Part shown: piece after piece, positions 42,986 to 51,003 of the stretch | Layout of the letters: each line of letters starts with the position of its first letter | How positions within the stretch are numbered: the stretch's first letter is position 1 | Assembly (NCBI GenBank): GCA_900454475.1 | Contig: UGSS01000002.1 | Location: 372,001 to 436,000, forward strand | Direction of reading: 5' to 3' | DNA: 64,000 nucleotides | Source: [Pasteurella] mairii | GTDB lineage: Bacteria > Pseudomonadota > Gammaproteobacteria > Enterobacterales > Pasteurellaceae | Notes under the pieces: generated by a model | Told to the model about the DNA's origin: nothing | Databases searched by the model: none | The model's input: the letters and a program-made list of their open reading frames with translations, nothing else | Made by a program: the position numbers and the translations under genes

Positions 42986-43927
42986 TTATAAGAACTGTCT
43001 TAAATTATTGATTTTATTTTGTTTTCCTCTTGATTTTCCTATTTTACTATCGGTTAAATATTTTCTAATAGTAATATGGCTTATCGTAAAGTTTGGATCA
43101 TTGAAATAGTTTAGATTATGGATTAATTCATAAATTGCTTCGGATATTCGTTCTTTATTATGATCTGGATAAATTTTAAAAATTTTATTGCCTAGTGCAA
43201 TAATATCATCTTTATATTTTGCACTGGGTCTTCCACCTTTATTTTCTTGTTTTAATAAATTATTTTTTTCATCTAATGTTCTTATTAAATCATTAACTGC
43301 ATTGCTTTCAATTAATAAATCTTCAATATTGATATAGTTTAATCCATAGGTGAAATCTAAATTTATAAAGTCTATTCCAAATGAAATACCAAGCGAGTGT
43401 TCTAATCCTTTAGGCTTTATCGGGCTATCAAATAAAAAGTCAGTATAAAAAAAAGATTGATTATTAACACTTAATTTATCATCATCACTCAAAAACAAGT
43501 TTAATTCTTCTAAAAAGATTGATGGGACATTTAAAATTAAATTAAAGTAGGTGATTTTTATTTTATTATCGTTGTTTACTGCTAGGGTGAGTATATGATT
43601 TTTGTTGCAATATAGATCAAGTTCTTTTTTTATATGGAGATAATTTAGAAATTCATTAAAATATTTATCCTTTCCAGTTACTCTACAGTTATCATTTTCT
43701 TCATAGAAAGGTTTGCATTGATAAGTATTTTTATTATTTATGATAACATTTTCATTCTTTTTTTTATCATATTTAGCATGAAAATAAATATTAAATGGAA
43801 ACATTGAGATAATCTGCTTATTCGTTTTTATCATATTATATTTGTTTTTAAATAATGCTTTTAATTCCGTTACGGTAATATATTCTCGAATTTCTATAGA
43901 ATTAAAATGCTCCCCCATTATGTACAT
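42986..43927 (-). CDS. AT-rich satellite gene of unknown function with DNA-binding-like C-terminus
   Basis: A 313-residue protein coded in clearly more A/T-rich DNA than its neighbours, with many Asn, Lys and Ile. The first two thirds show no known domain. The last 90 residues (ENKGGRPSAKYKDDIIALGN, then SHITIRKYLTDSKIGKSRGK) resemble the C-terminal DNA-binding part of several phage and satellite proteins. It is a one-gene unit between two operons, with its own terminator. ATG 43927 is chosen for its AAAAGGA site 7 nt upstream; in-frame ATG 43966 is an alternative. A regulator or a defence cargo gene are both possible. Confidence 0.5.
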   Translation of the reverse strand: MYIMGEHFNSIEIREYITVTELKALFKNKYNMIKTNKQIISMFPFNIYFHAKYDKKKNENVIINNKNTYQCKPFYEENDNCRVTGKDKYFNEFLNYLHIKKELDLYCNKNHILTLAVNNDNKIKITYFNLILNVPSIFLEELNLFLSDDDKLSVNNQSFFYTDFLFDSPIKPKGLEHSLGISFGIDFINLDFTYGLNYINIEDLLIESNAVNDLIRTLDEKNNLLKQENKGGRPSAKYKDDIIALGNKIFKIYPDHNKERISEAIYELIHNLNYFNDPNFTISHITIRKYLTDSKIGKSRGKQNKINNLRQFL

Positions 43928-44010
43928 ATTTTTTTCCTTTTGATTATTTTGTTCGTTTTTATCCATCGTGTTAGGCTTTCTATACTGCCAAAAAAACAAT
44001 CAATAGACAA

Positions 44011-44040
44011 GAAAAAAGGGCATTTTTACTGAATGCCCTT
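44011..44040 (-). terminator. Terminator of the satellite capsid operon
   Basis: AAGGGCATT and AATGCCCTT (7-nt loop), with TTTTTTC after it on the minus strand. Confidence 0.85.
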
Positions 44041-44059
44041 ACAGTTTTTACTGTATAAA

Positions 44060-44266
44060 TTAAAGGTAATATTTCTCGTCTCGGTTATGCCTTGCTTCTA
44101 TTTTTTTATAGCGTTTATAGATAAGTGCTACCGCATAGGCTTCATTTCTTGAGAAATAACCAGTAGTAACCATATGTTCTAACCTCCGAGCGATCTTTTC
44201 ACCATCGCCATGATATTCGTCAAGTTCATTAAATATGTGGTTAAGTTGAGCAAGTTTTTTATTCAT
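44060..44266 (-). CDS. Small protein at the end of the capsid operon
   Basis: A 68-residue charged, helical protein (NHIFNELDEYHGDGEKIARR, GYFSRNEAYAVALIYKRYKK). It follows the capsid gene by 12 bp, with AGAGG 6 nt before ATG. No family is recognised. Its place could suggest a role with the capsid proteins, but nothing in the sequence shows this. Confidence 0.5.
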   Translation of the reverse strand: MNKKLAQLNHIFNELDEYHGDGEKIARRLEHMVTTGYFSRNEAYAVALIYKRYKKIEARHNRDEKYYL

Positions 44267-44278
44267 ATTGCCTCTTTT

Positions 44279-45262
44279 TTATTCAATCATGTTGATATTA
44301 TCAATCAATAACGCAGCGTTGTAGTCTTCAATTACAAAATCTACATTCATAGAAATATAATTTTCTAGTCTGTTTTTTGCCGGATTTTTCTCTAAAAAAC
44401 GTCGAATAGTGCCGGTGTGAATGTATAACGAAAGATTATCTAATCGAGTGATTAATATGCTATTTTCTGGGAAGTATGGAACGCTAAATGCTTTTAAGCC
44501 ACCAATTAATTTTTCCGAAATAGTGATTAATCCAATTTTATCTTGGCTAAAATTCTCATATTCAATTTTTACAGGTTGATCGCTGATAATGTTTCTCCCG
44601 CAAATAGCGACTAAATCCCCTCCGGCTCTTAATGGATTATCTATTTTAGCTAATGCGTTTTTTACAAGCGAATTAAGCGTTTTATATTCTTGTGCTTCAC
44701 CTACCTGAACGCCTGATAAAACTTTATCCGGCGCATTGTCTCTGATAAGTTGTAGCCATCCTTTCGCCACATCTTCCGCTAATTTGTTTTCATAAAAATT
44801 GGAATTTTCCGCACGATAAACGCCATTAAAGCCAACAAGTAAAAGGCTTAATAGCATTTGTTTATCTAGGTAATTATCAAGTAAGTTGTCAAAATCCTGA
44901 TCGAGATAGCCGGCTAAAGTGTCAAGTTTTGCATAAGTAATAAAACTATCAATATCAATACTTTTACAATTGAATTTTTTCGGCGCTGTTACGTAGGATT
45001 TTTCACAAGTTCGTTCTTGTGTTTCTGTGTTGGTTTGACTTGGTGCCGGTACATTAATGCCTAATGTTTCGCCGATTTGTCTTGTTGATTTAATGATATT
45101 GATTAAGCTAAAAAAACTGTGTTTATAAAGGTTATTTAATAGCTTTGCTTCTTGTGCCGGTTCTAAATCGTAATATACTAAATCAGAAGTTTTGTCTTGT
45201 TTAATTGCATTTGATAAATTTTGTTTATATTGATTTAGTTTGTTAATAGTTAAAATTTCCAT
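44279..45262 (-). CDS. P2 gpN-like major capsid protein encoded by the satellite
   Basis: A 327-residue protein resembling P2-family major capsid proteins (gpN, 357 residues). The shared pattern includes a start helix (LNQYKQNLSNAI), LLVGFNGVYRAEN, DVAKGWLQLIRDNAPDKVL, VGEAQEYKTLNSLV, GGDLVAICGRNII, GGLKAFSVPYFPENSILITR, LDNLSLYIHTGTIRR and the C-terminal NVDFVIEDYNAALLIDNI. These are HK97-fold shell proteins. No protease, portal or terminase gene is present. ATG 45262 has AAGGA 8 nt upstream; the frame is open 20 codons further. It follows the coiled-coil gene by 13 bp. Confidence 0.8.
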   Translation of the reverse strand: MEILTINKLNQYKQNLSNAIKQDKTSDLVYYDLEPAQEAKLLNNLYKHSFFSLINIIKSTRQIGETLGINVPAPSQTNTETQERTCEKSYVTAPKKFNCKSIDIDSFITYAKLDTLAGYLDQDFDNLLDNYLDKQMLLSLLLVGFNGVYRAENSNFYENKLAEDVAKGWLQLIRDNAPDKVLSGVQVGEAQEYKTLNSLVKNALAKIDNPLRAGGDLVAICGRNIISDQPVKIEYENFSQDKIGLITISEKLIGGLKAFSVPYFPENSILITRLDNLSLYIHTGTIRRFLEKNPAKNRLENYISMNVDFVIEDYNAALLIDNINMIE

Positions 45263-45275
45263 GTAATAATCCTTT

Positions 45276-45944
45276 TTATAAGTTTTCGAGTAAATTTTTA
45301 AAGCCTTTTGATTTATTATCATACATGGCTTTGTGTCTTTGTGCTGGGGTCATTATCTCACTTTTATTTATAAAATAATTGAAGAAAAATAACTTATCAG
45401 CATTTAAATTAGTGTTAATGTTTTTATTAATTATTTTATTGATATAATCTAAGACATATTCACTATTTGTTTTTTCTTGATAAGAATAGTTGTGTATAGC
45501 AACTCCGCTCAAATAAACACTGGTAAAAATTTCATTTAATTTGTCTTTATTTTGTGAAATAAATTCATCTATTAAAAATTTTGCCTTTTGATGAAATATA
45601 TTTTCACGCAATTTTATTAATTTATTACATTTTGAATATAATTCTTCTTTCTTGTTATAAATTTTAATGTCAAATTCTTCGTATAAAGCAGAGTAATACT
45701 CTATTCTTGCTTTTAAACCTGTGTCGGTCTGTTTAATATTAATATAATCATCAACGGATAACTCTTTCATATCTAAACTAGCTTTAGCATCTTGGGCATT
45801 TTGCGCAATCTCATTCTTTAATGCCTCAATAATATTTAGCGTTTTTTCTTTTTCCTTAATCAGTTCATCAAGTTGAGTTTTTAATGCTAAATATTCGTTT
45901 TTTTCTGTTTTGAATTGATCTATTTGGGGTTGTAATTGTTCCAT
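45276..45944 (-). CDS. Coiled-coil protein upstream of the capsid gene (candidate scaffold or size-determination factor)
   Basis: A 222-residue protein. Residues 1-55 form a strong heptad-type coiled coil (QIDQFKTEKNEYLALKTQLD, LIKEKEKTLNIIEALKNEIA); more helices follow, and a basic/aromatic C-terminus ends TPAQRHKAMYDNKSKGFKNL. No known domain is evident. In P2 the gene before capsid N is the scaffold O, and P4 encodes Sid (244 residues, helical), which makes P2 capsids smaller. Size, helical nature and location make either role reasonable, but this is inference. It starts 2 bp after the AlpA stop. Confidence 0.6.
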   Translation of the reverse strand: MEQLQPQIDQFKTEKNEYLALKTQLDELIKEKEKTLNIIEALKNEIAQNAQDAKASLDMKELSVDDYINIKQTDTGLKARIEYYSALYEEFDIKIYNKKEELYSKCNKLIKLRENIFHQKAKFLIDEFISQNKDKLNEIFTSVYLSGVAIHNYSYQEKTNSEYVLDYINKIINKNINTNLNADKLFFFNYFINKSEIMTPAQRHKAMYDNKSKGFKNLLENL

Positions 45945-45946
45945 AG

Positions 45947-46150
45947 TTAACTCTCTTGTTGATTAATTTTACTTTCGATCCACCGGTCTATATCACTTTC
46001 AAGCCATGCAACGCGGATTTGTGTGATATTGATTGATTGTGGGAATTGTTTTTTCTTCATTAAGTCGTAAATCGTACTTTTAGTTAAACTTGTTCGATTT
46101 ATCACTTCATCAAGATTAATAAAGCGGGCTTTTTTAGGATTTTCACTCAC
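45947..46150 (-). CDS. AlpA-family regulator (first copy, capsid operon)
   Basis: A 67-residue helix-turn-helix protein: FINLDEVINRTSLTKSTIYD, then FPQSINITQIRVAWLESDID. This is the AlpA/Prophage CP4-57 regulatory family. It is the first gene after the integrase, as in PICIs, and leads the capsid operon. Two GTGCTATA repeats lie 24-50 bp upstream and may be its binding sites. It differs clearly from the second AlpA at 42628, so the two may have different targets. Confidence 0.8.
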   Translation of the reverse strand: MSENPKKARFINLDEVINRTSLTKSTIYDLMKKKQFPQSINITQIRVAWLESDIDRWIESKINQQES

Positions 46151-46173
46151 ATTTTTTACCTCTCTTTTTTTGT

Positions 46174-46200
46174 GTGCTATACCGTCGATGTCGTGCTATA
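46174..46200. promoter_or_regulatory. Paired GTGCTATA repeats upstream of alpA
   Basis: GTGCTATA at 46174-46181 and 46193-46200, spaced 19 bp (about two helical turns), between alpA and the integrase. They are candidate regulator sites. From 46201 to 46632 I see no gene or further repeat. Confidence 0.45.
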
Positions 46201-46632
46201 GCGTTCGTTTTTCTTGGTTTGAGAATATAAAATGTGGCGTTTATTGTCATTTGGCGCAGATTGTTGTTACTGATTTCACAAGACAAGCAGAAAAAAATCG
46301 TTCATATGACAAAGTTTTTAGAGATATAAGAATAAAGGATTTATTTTTTGTCGGATTTGATGTGGAAATTATCGCTATTTTTATAACTTTTCATGTGTAA
46401 AAGTGCGTTGTTCCGCGTTGAAATGCGTATATTTTCGTTTATTTATGAATTTAATTCATGCTATGTCTGGCTTGGCTTGAGTGTGCTTTAAAAGTTGCGT
46501 AAAAAATGCACATTTAATGCGCGGGCGAGGCGAGGATATGCTTGCGATTTTTGATCCGCGCAAAACAAAAAAATAAAGCCATCTAAAATCATCACGTTTT
46601 TAGTATTAGCTATGTAGTAATCCAATATTATA

Positions 46633-46659
46633 TTAAAAAAATAGCCCTTATACAGGGCT
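46633..46659 (-). terminator. Terminator of the satellite integrase
   Basis: AGCCCT-GTATA-AGGGCT on the minus strand, followed by ATTTTTTT. It lies about 105 bp behind the integrase stop. The stretch 46660-46764 in between is AT-rich. Confidence 0.75.
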
Positions 46660-46764
46660 TATATTGTGTTTTATGGGTATGTATAAATATACATAATTTT
46701 TATGGTAGAAACTTGTTTATGAAAAATATTCATGTTTGATGTTATTTAATTATGGAATATTATT

Positions 46765-47982
46765 TTATGATTTTTTACATTTTTCTACATAATCCCCCCA
46801 TTTCTGCATAGCTTCCCGCCTTGCTTCTAAATAGTTTGAACGGTTATAAACTCGGCTTACTTCGCTACCTGTTCTATGTGCTAAACAGGCTTCCGCTACA
46901 AAGTGATCTATCCCAATATCGGTTAAATAAGTGCGGGCGGTTGAGCGCATTCCATGAGCAGTTAAACGCCCTTTATAATTAATGCTTTTTATCGCATTAT
47001 TGGCGGTTTCGTTGGAACAAGGCGAATTTCTATCAGTTCTATGTGGAAATATAAAAGAGGAACCGGAGCAATATTTTTTCATCTCCTCTAAAATCATTAT
47101 AGCTTGTGTTGACAACGGAACGGAATGAGGCAATTTTTTATCTTTTTTACCTTTCATTTTTAGCGCCGGAATATTCCATACTCTATTATGAAAATCAATT
47201 TCAGACCATTCAACACTCACCGCTTCAGTAGGGCGCACCATTGTTAAAAGTTGCCACTCAACTAATAACTTAGTGCGCATTAACCGATTTGAATAATTTA
47301 ATGCCTTTAAAAATTCCGGTAATTCAGAATAATGAATACAAGGTTGATTAATTGCTGCGACTTTCTTAAATTCTTTTTTCAAATTAGCAATCGGATTATA
47401 GGCTAAATAACCTAATGCCACTGCACGATCTAAAATATTCACAAAATAACCTGTGATTTTGCGTGCGGTATCCGGGTGCGCTTGGTGTATTGGTTCCAAT
47501 AATTCAATGGCTTTAGGTAGCGTGATATTCTTTATCATTTCATCACCAAAAATTGGAAAAAGCCATAATTCTAACCGTCTGTATTCATTTTCAAGTGTAC
47601 GCTCTAGTACTTCTTGCGCTTTTTTATTTTTCCAATTTTCCGCCATTTCCCTAACCGTGATTTGATTTTGACGTTCTTTTATTTCCATTTCTTTGGCATA
47701 TTCAAATGGATCAATGCACTGATTTAATAATGAATGATAATTTCTAACGATTTCTCTGGCGTCTCTTAGTGATAAAGTAGGGTAAACGCCGATATTTTTT
47801 CTTATTCGCTTTTTAGTTTTGGGATGAGAGTATAAAAACTGCCATATTTTAGAAAGAGATTTTCCGTTTTTGCTTGGGTTGATAAATAAAAACAAATTAT
47901 TGCCATCACTCAACCTAATTGGCTTTGTAGATTTTACGGTTTTAATTTGGGTGTCGTTTAAAGGTTTAACAGATTTTGCCAT
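46765..47982 (-). CDS. int: P4-type tyrosine integrase
   Basis: A 405-residue site-specific recombinase. The N-terminal DUF4102-type arm-binding domain (KPIRLSDGNNLFLFI, GVYPTLSLRDAREI) is followed by a SAM-like core domain and a catalytic domain with Arg in TMVRPTEA, HGMRSTART, His in LAHRTGSEVS and the nucleophile Tyr in RVYNRSNY. It inserts the satellite into the tRNA-Asp 3' end next to it. ATG 47982 is used; a TTG five codons upstream is in frame. The gene reads away from the tRNA, the usual P4 orientation. Confidence 0.93.
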   Translation of the reverse strand: MAKSVKPLNDTQIKTVKSTKPIRLSDGNNLFLFINPSKNGKSLSKIWQFLYSHPKTKKRIRKNIGVYPTLSLRDAREIVRNYHSLLNQCIDPFEYAKEMEIKERQNQITVREMAENWKNKKAQEVLERTLENEYRRLELWLFPIFGDEMIKNITLPKAIELLEPIHQAHPDTARKITGYFVNILDRAVALGYLAYNPIANLKKEFKKVAAINQPCIHYSELPEFLKALNYSNRLMRTKLLVEWQLLTMVRPTEAVSVEWSEIDFHNRVWNIPALKMKGKKDKKLPHSVPLSTQAIMILEEMKKYCSGSSFIFPHRTDRNSPCSNETANNAIKSINYKGRLTAHGMRSTARTYLTDIGIDHFVAEACLAHRTGSEVSRVYNRSNYLEARREAMQKWGDYVEKCKKS

Positions 47983-48020
47983 GGCTTGAAGTATCAAATA
48001 ATAAAAACTAAATTATTTGA

Positions 48021-48194
48021 TGTGATCTTTTTTTTCTCAAAATTTTAGAAGATCACATAGAAGATCACATCAACCGATGACAAAGGCATATTTTATTTTA
48101 CAAGGCGAACATATAAAAATCATTAACTGCTTGATTTTATATGTGTTTTTTGACAAGGCTTACAACAATTTACAATGTATTGGCGGAACGGACG
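48021..48194. repeat. Right copy of the 173-bp direct repeat (satellite int-side arm and att core)
   Basis: This copy lies between the integrase start and the tRNA-Asp gene and ends with the core TGGCGGAACGGACG inside the tRNA 3' end (48181-48194). Pairs of AGATCACAT lie at 48050 and 48062, and an inverted TGTGATCT at 48021. This is the true attachment arm of the satellite. Confidence 0.85.
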
Positions 48195-48257
48195 GGACTC
48201 GAACCCGCGACCCCCTGCGTGACAGGCAGGTATTCTAACCAGCTGAACTACCGCTCC
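48181..48257 (-). tRNA. tRNA-Asp (GTC), satellite attachment site
   Basis: A 77-nt gene with the CCA end encoded. The acceptor GGAGCGG pairs with CCGTTCC, and the anticodon loop reads CTGTCAC (GTC). The satellite integrated in its 3' end and restored it, so the tRNA is intact. Confidence 0.95.
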
Positions 48258-48278
48258 GGATATAGGCGAAGTTGAAAT

Positions 48279-48355
48279 TGGCGGAATGGACGGGACTCGA
48301 ACCCGCGACCCCCTGCGTGACAGGCAGGTATTCTAACCAGCTGAACTACCACTCC
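48279..48355 (-). tRNA. tRNA-Asp (GTC), second copy
   Basis: Also 77 nt, with the same anticodon, differing from the first copy in the acceptor stem (GGAGTGG with CCATTCC). It is 21 bp from the first copy and upstream in transcription. Confidence 0.95.
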
Positions 48356-48448
48356 GCACAGGTGGAGCAAATGATAATCGTGAAAGGGAGGTTCGTCAAC
48401 TTTTTTTTATGCTTTATCAGTTATTTGCTTAATCCATAAGCATTTTGC

Positions 48449-49210
48449 CTAATGTACTTTTCCAGCCTCATGCGTTTTTGTCCATAAACAATGATTATTA
48501 CTTTTTTTATTGATCAATTGCATGTAATCCAAATGGGCTTTTTCTTCTTCTTCGGTCGGCATTAAGCGCACTAAATCTGGCGAAAAACTGACCGCACTTT
48601 GTTCATAGACTTCGGCTTCCACTTGTGGCATCTCAGGTTCATTATCATCAAATAGGCTGGTTTGCCCGCCGGTCATCGCCAAGTAAACATCGCCTAAGAT
48701 TTCCGCATCGAGTAACGCTCCGTGCAATGTACGCTTACTGTTATCAATATGCAAACGGTCGCAAAGCGCATCTAAGCTATTACGTTTACCGGGATACATT
48801 TGACGCGCCATTTGTAGTGTATCCGTGACAGTACAAATATCGTGAGTTTTGACATTAATATGATGTTTGGCAAATTCATAATCCATGAAGCCTACGTCGA
48901 AAGGGGCGTTGTGAATCAGCAATTCAGCGCCTTGAATAAATTGCACGAATTCTTGTGCCACTGCGGCAAAATCCGGTTTATCTTCCAACATTTCGTCGGT
49001 GATACCATGCACTTTAATGGCTTCAGGATCCACCGGTCGATCCGGTTTGATATACAAATGCAACTTGCGTCCGGTATAACGTCGGTTGATCATTTCCACA
49101 GCGCCAATTTCGATAATGCAATGTCCTTCGTAGTGGGCGCCAAATTGGTTCATCCCAGTGGTTTCTGTATCCAGTATAATTTGTCGCGTCGGATTTATTT
49201 CAATGTTCAT
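48449..49210 (-). CDS. dnaQ: DNA polymerase III epsilon subunit
   Basis: A 253-residue 3'-5' proofreading exonuclease of the replicative polymerase. The Exo I motif QIILDTETTGMNQ, Exo II (LLIHNAPFDVGFMD) and Exo III (HGALLDAEILGDVYL) are intact, and a C-terminal tail for binding the alpha subunit follows. ATG 49210 aligns with other DnaQ starts; ATG 49231 is in frame. It is divergent from rnhA with 76 bp between them, the same pairing as in E. coli. Confidence 0.95.
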   Translation of the reverse strand: MNIEINPTRQIILDTETTGMNQFGAHYEGHCIIEIGAVEMINRRYTGRKLHLYIKPDRPVDPEAIKVHGITDEMLEDKPDFAAVAQEFVQFIQGAELLIHNAPFDVGFMDYEFAKHHINVKTHDICTVTDTLQMARQMYPGKRNSLDALCDRLHIDNSKRTLHGALLDAEILGDVYLAMTGGQTSLFDDNEPEMPQVEAEVYEQSAVSFSPDLVRLMPTEEEEKAHLDYMQLINKKSNNHCLWTKTHEAGKVH

Positions 49211-49286
49211 GGGTTTTGCTATCTCTTTCATTTATTTTGCGGTATTATCGCCTCATTTAATTGAAATGAATAGTTAAAATCAACAG

Positions 49287-49757
49287 ATGACACGAAAAAA
49301 GATTGATATTTTTACCGATGGTTCTTGCTTGGGGAATCCGGGACGCGGCGGAATTGGCATTTTATTGCGCTATAAACAGCATGAAAAACAGATTTCAAAA
49401 GGGTATTTTTTGACTACAAATAATCGGATGGAATTGTTGGCAGTGATAGAGGCGTTAAATACCTTAACCGAAGCCTGCGAGGTGACGGTGTATAGCGATA
49501 GTCAATATATGAAAAATGGGATTACGCAGTGGATTTTTAATTGGAAGCGGAATAATTGGAAAGCCAGCAACGGAAAAGCGGTAAAAAATCAGGATTTGTG
49601 GCAACAATTGGATCAAGCCATTTTGCGCCATAATATTCATTGGCAATGGGTGAAAGGGCATAGCGGGCATCGCGAAAATGAAATTTGCGATCAGTTAGCC
49701 AAACAAGGGGCGGAAAATCCGACGTTGCAAGATACGGGCTATCTTCCCGAAGCATGA
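49287..49757 (+). CDS. rnhA: Ribonuclease HI
   Basis: A 156-residue endonuclease that cuts RNA in RNA-DNA hybrids. The acidic residues in [12 protein letters not shown] (Asp), [12 protein letters not shown] (Glu), [12 protein letters not shown] (Asp) and the final [10 protein letters not shown] (Asp) with HxGHxEN-type [12 protein letters not shown] are all present. It is transcribed away from dnaQ. A hairpin with GCATGATG and CATCATGC stems (49752-49779) lies between rnhA and the converging manA. Confidence 0.95.
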   Translation: MTRKKIDIFTDGSCLGNPGRGGIGILLRYKQHEKQISKGYFLTTNNRMELLAVIEALNTLTEACEVTVYSDSQYMKNGITQWIFNWKRNNWKASNGKAVKNQDLWQQLDQAILRHNIHWQWVKGHSGHRENEICDQLAKQGAENPTLQDTGYLPEA

Positions 49758-49789
49758 TGAGCAAGCACGCCCATCATGCTCAAAAGCAA

Positions 49790-50992
49790 TTAAGGCAATT
49801 TTGCGATCACCGCATAACCACGCTGGTTGCCCTCAATTTGATAGTCACCATCCGCACAAATAAACGCTGATTCGCCTTGTTTTAATTCAAGTGCGGTCTG
49901 ATTTTGGCGAATTTTTAGCGAACCTTCCATCACCAATAAAATCTCGGCGCTTTGCGCGTATAAATCGAGCTTGTCTTGAGGCTGATAACGCAAGTTACTT
50001 AAAGCGAAATCTTCTGCCGGTGTCTCATAGGTCATGATGGCGTTTTGCGCATCCGCGGCTGGAATAATTTGCGGGATAATTTCGCGGCAATCAACCACTT
50101 TGAGTAGTTCTGGAATATCCACGTGTTTCGGCGTTAAGCCACCGCGAATAACATTGTCAGAACACGCCATCAGTTCAATGTTTTGACCGCGTAAATAGGC
50201 ATGAGGAATGCCGGCATCTTGATAAATACCTTCCCCTTGTTTGACCTGCACAATATTAAACAAATAAAAACAAACCAGTCCAGCATCCAATTTATCTTCG
50301 GAAATTTCCATGCTTTCCATACAGTACAACACCCAATAATCCGGATTATCCAAGGAAAATTGATGATTTTTATACCTCACTTTATGTTCAGCAATAATCG
50401 GCAATAACCAACTTGCCAATTGCGCTTGATCCGCTTGCATAATTTGCGCGTAAAAAGAATGCAGATCTTGCTGTTGGAGCTTTTCAGCCAGCGCACTTAG
50501 TGAGGGGCGTTGTTGCAATGTGGCGATAATTTGCGCTTTGGGTTTGAACCCATGGAGCAGCCAAAAATCCGATAAAGCGATCATCATTTCCGGTTTATGA
50601 TTACGATCTTTATAGGTGCGTTTTGGATCTTTTAAATCAACAAATGCTGCATTTTCGCGTGCAAATCCAATTTCAGCTTGCTGTTTGGTTGGGTGCAATT
50701 GGATGGAAAGCGGTTTTTCAACGTCAAGAATTTTGAGTAAATAGGGCAGTTCGTCACCGAAACGAGCGCGACTGGGTTGACCAAGTGCGGTTGGATTTTG
50801 GCTTAAAAATTGTGTTAAAGGTTGTAGGATTCCGTTGACTTCAATCATCGATGGAGTAGAGGGATGGGCGCCAAGCCACCATTCTGCATAATGCGCTTCG
50901 GTTTTTGGTTGTCCCAAGAAGTTGGGAAGATAATCTTTTCCGCCCCAAATGTAATGTTGTAAGCTACCATTTAGTTTATAAATTCCGGTCAT
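49790..50992 (-). CDS. manA: Mannose-6-phosphate isomerase, class I
   Basis: A 400-residue zinc enzyme that interconverts mannose-6-phosphate and fructose-6-phosphate. QLHPTKQQAEIGFARE, NHKPEMMIALSDFWLLHGF and QGEGIYQDAGIPHAYLRGQN with ECMACSDNVIRGGLTPKHVD-like sequence (here IELMACSDNVIRGGLTPKHV) are the class I landmarks, including the zinc ligands. It follows manXYZ and the UPF0266 gene in the same direction, so imported mannose-6-phosphate goes straight into glycolysis. The manXYZ terminator at 51470 separates the two transcripts. Confidence 0.95.
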   Translation of the reverse strand: MTGIYKLNGSLQHYIWGGKDYLPNFLGQPKTEAHYAEWWLGAHPSTPSMIEVNGILQPLTQFLSQNPTALGQPSRARFGDELPYLLKILDVEKPLSIQLHPTKQQAEIGFARENAAFVDLKDPKRTYKDRNHKPEMMIALSDFWLLHGFKPKAQIIATLQQRPSLSALAEKLQQQDLHSFYAQIMQADQAQLASWLLPIIAEHKVRYKNHQFSLDNPDYWVLYCMESMEISEDKLDAGLVCFYLFNIVQVKQGEGIYQDAGIPHAYLRGQNIELMACSDNVIRGGLTPKHVDIPELLKVVDCREIIPQIIPAADAQNAIMTYETPAEDFALSNLRYQPQDKLDLYAQSAEILLVMEGSLKIRQNQTALELKQGESAFICADGDYQIEGNQRGYAVIAKLP

Positions 50993-51003
50993 GGTTGTTC
51001 CTT

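Larger units (their letters stand above)
38072..48194 (-). mobile_element. Integrated P4/PICI-like phage satellite at tRNA-Asp
   Basis: A 10.1-kb element bounded by a 14-bp copy of the tRNA-Asp 3' end, TGGCGGAACGGACG, at 38072 and 48181. All its genes are on the minus strand. It has a P4-type integrase next to the tRNA, two AlpA regulators, an Ogr/Delta zinc finger, an Icd-like protein, a DUF927 helicase/primase and an iteron region, the core set of P4-like satellites. It also encodes a P2-type major capsid protein and a coiled-coil partner but no terminase, portal or tail, so it depends on a helper. Uptake signals inside it show long residence in this family. Confidence 0.85.

Noticed and set aside
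46170-46400. 76-codon plus-strand frame upstream of alpA
   Set aside because: It lacks a ribosome site, is opposite to all satellite genes, and covers the presumed regulatory repeats.
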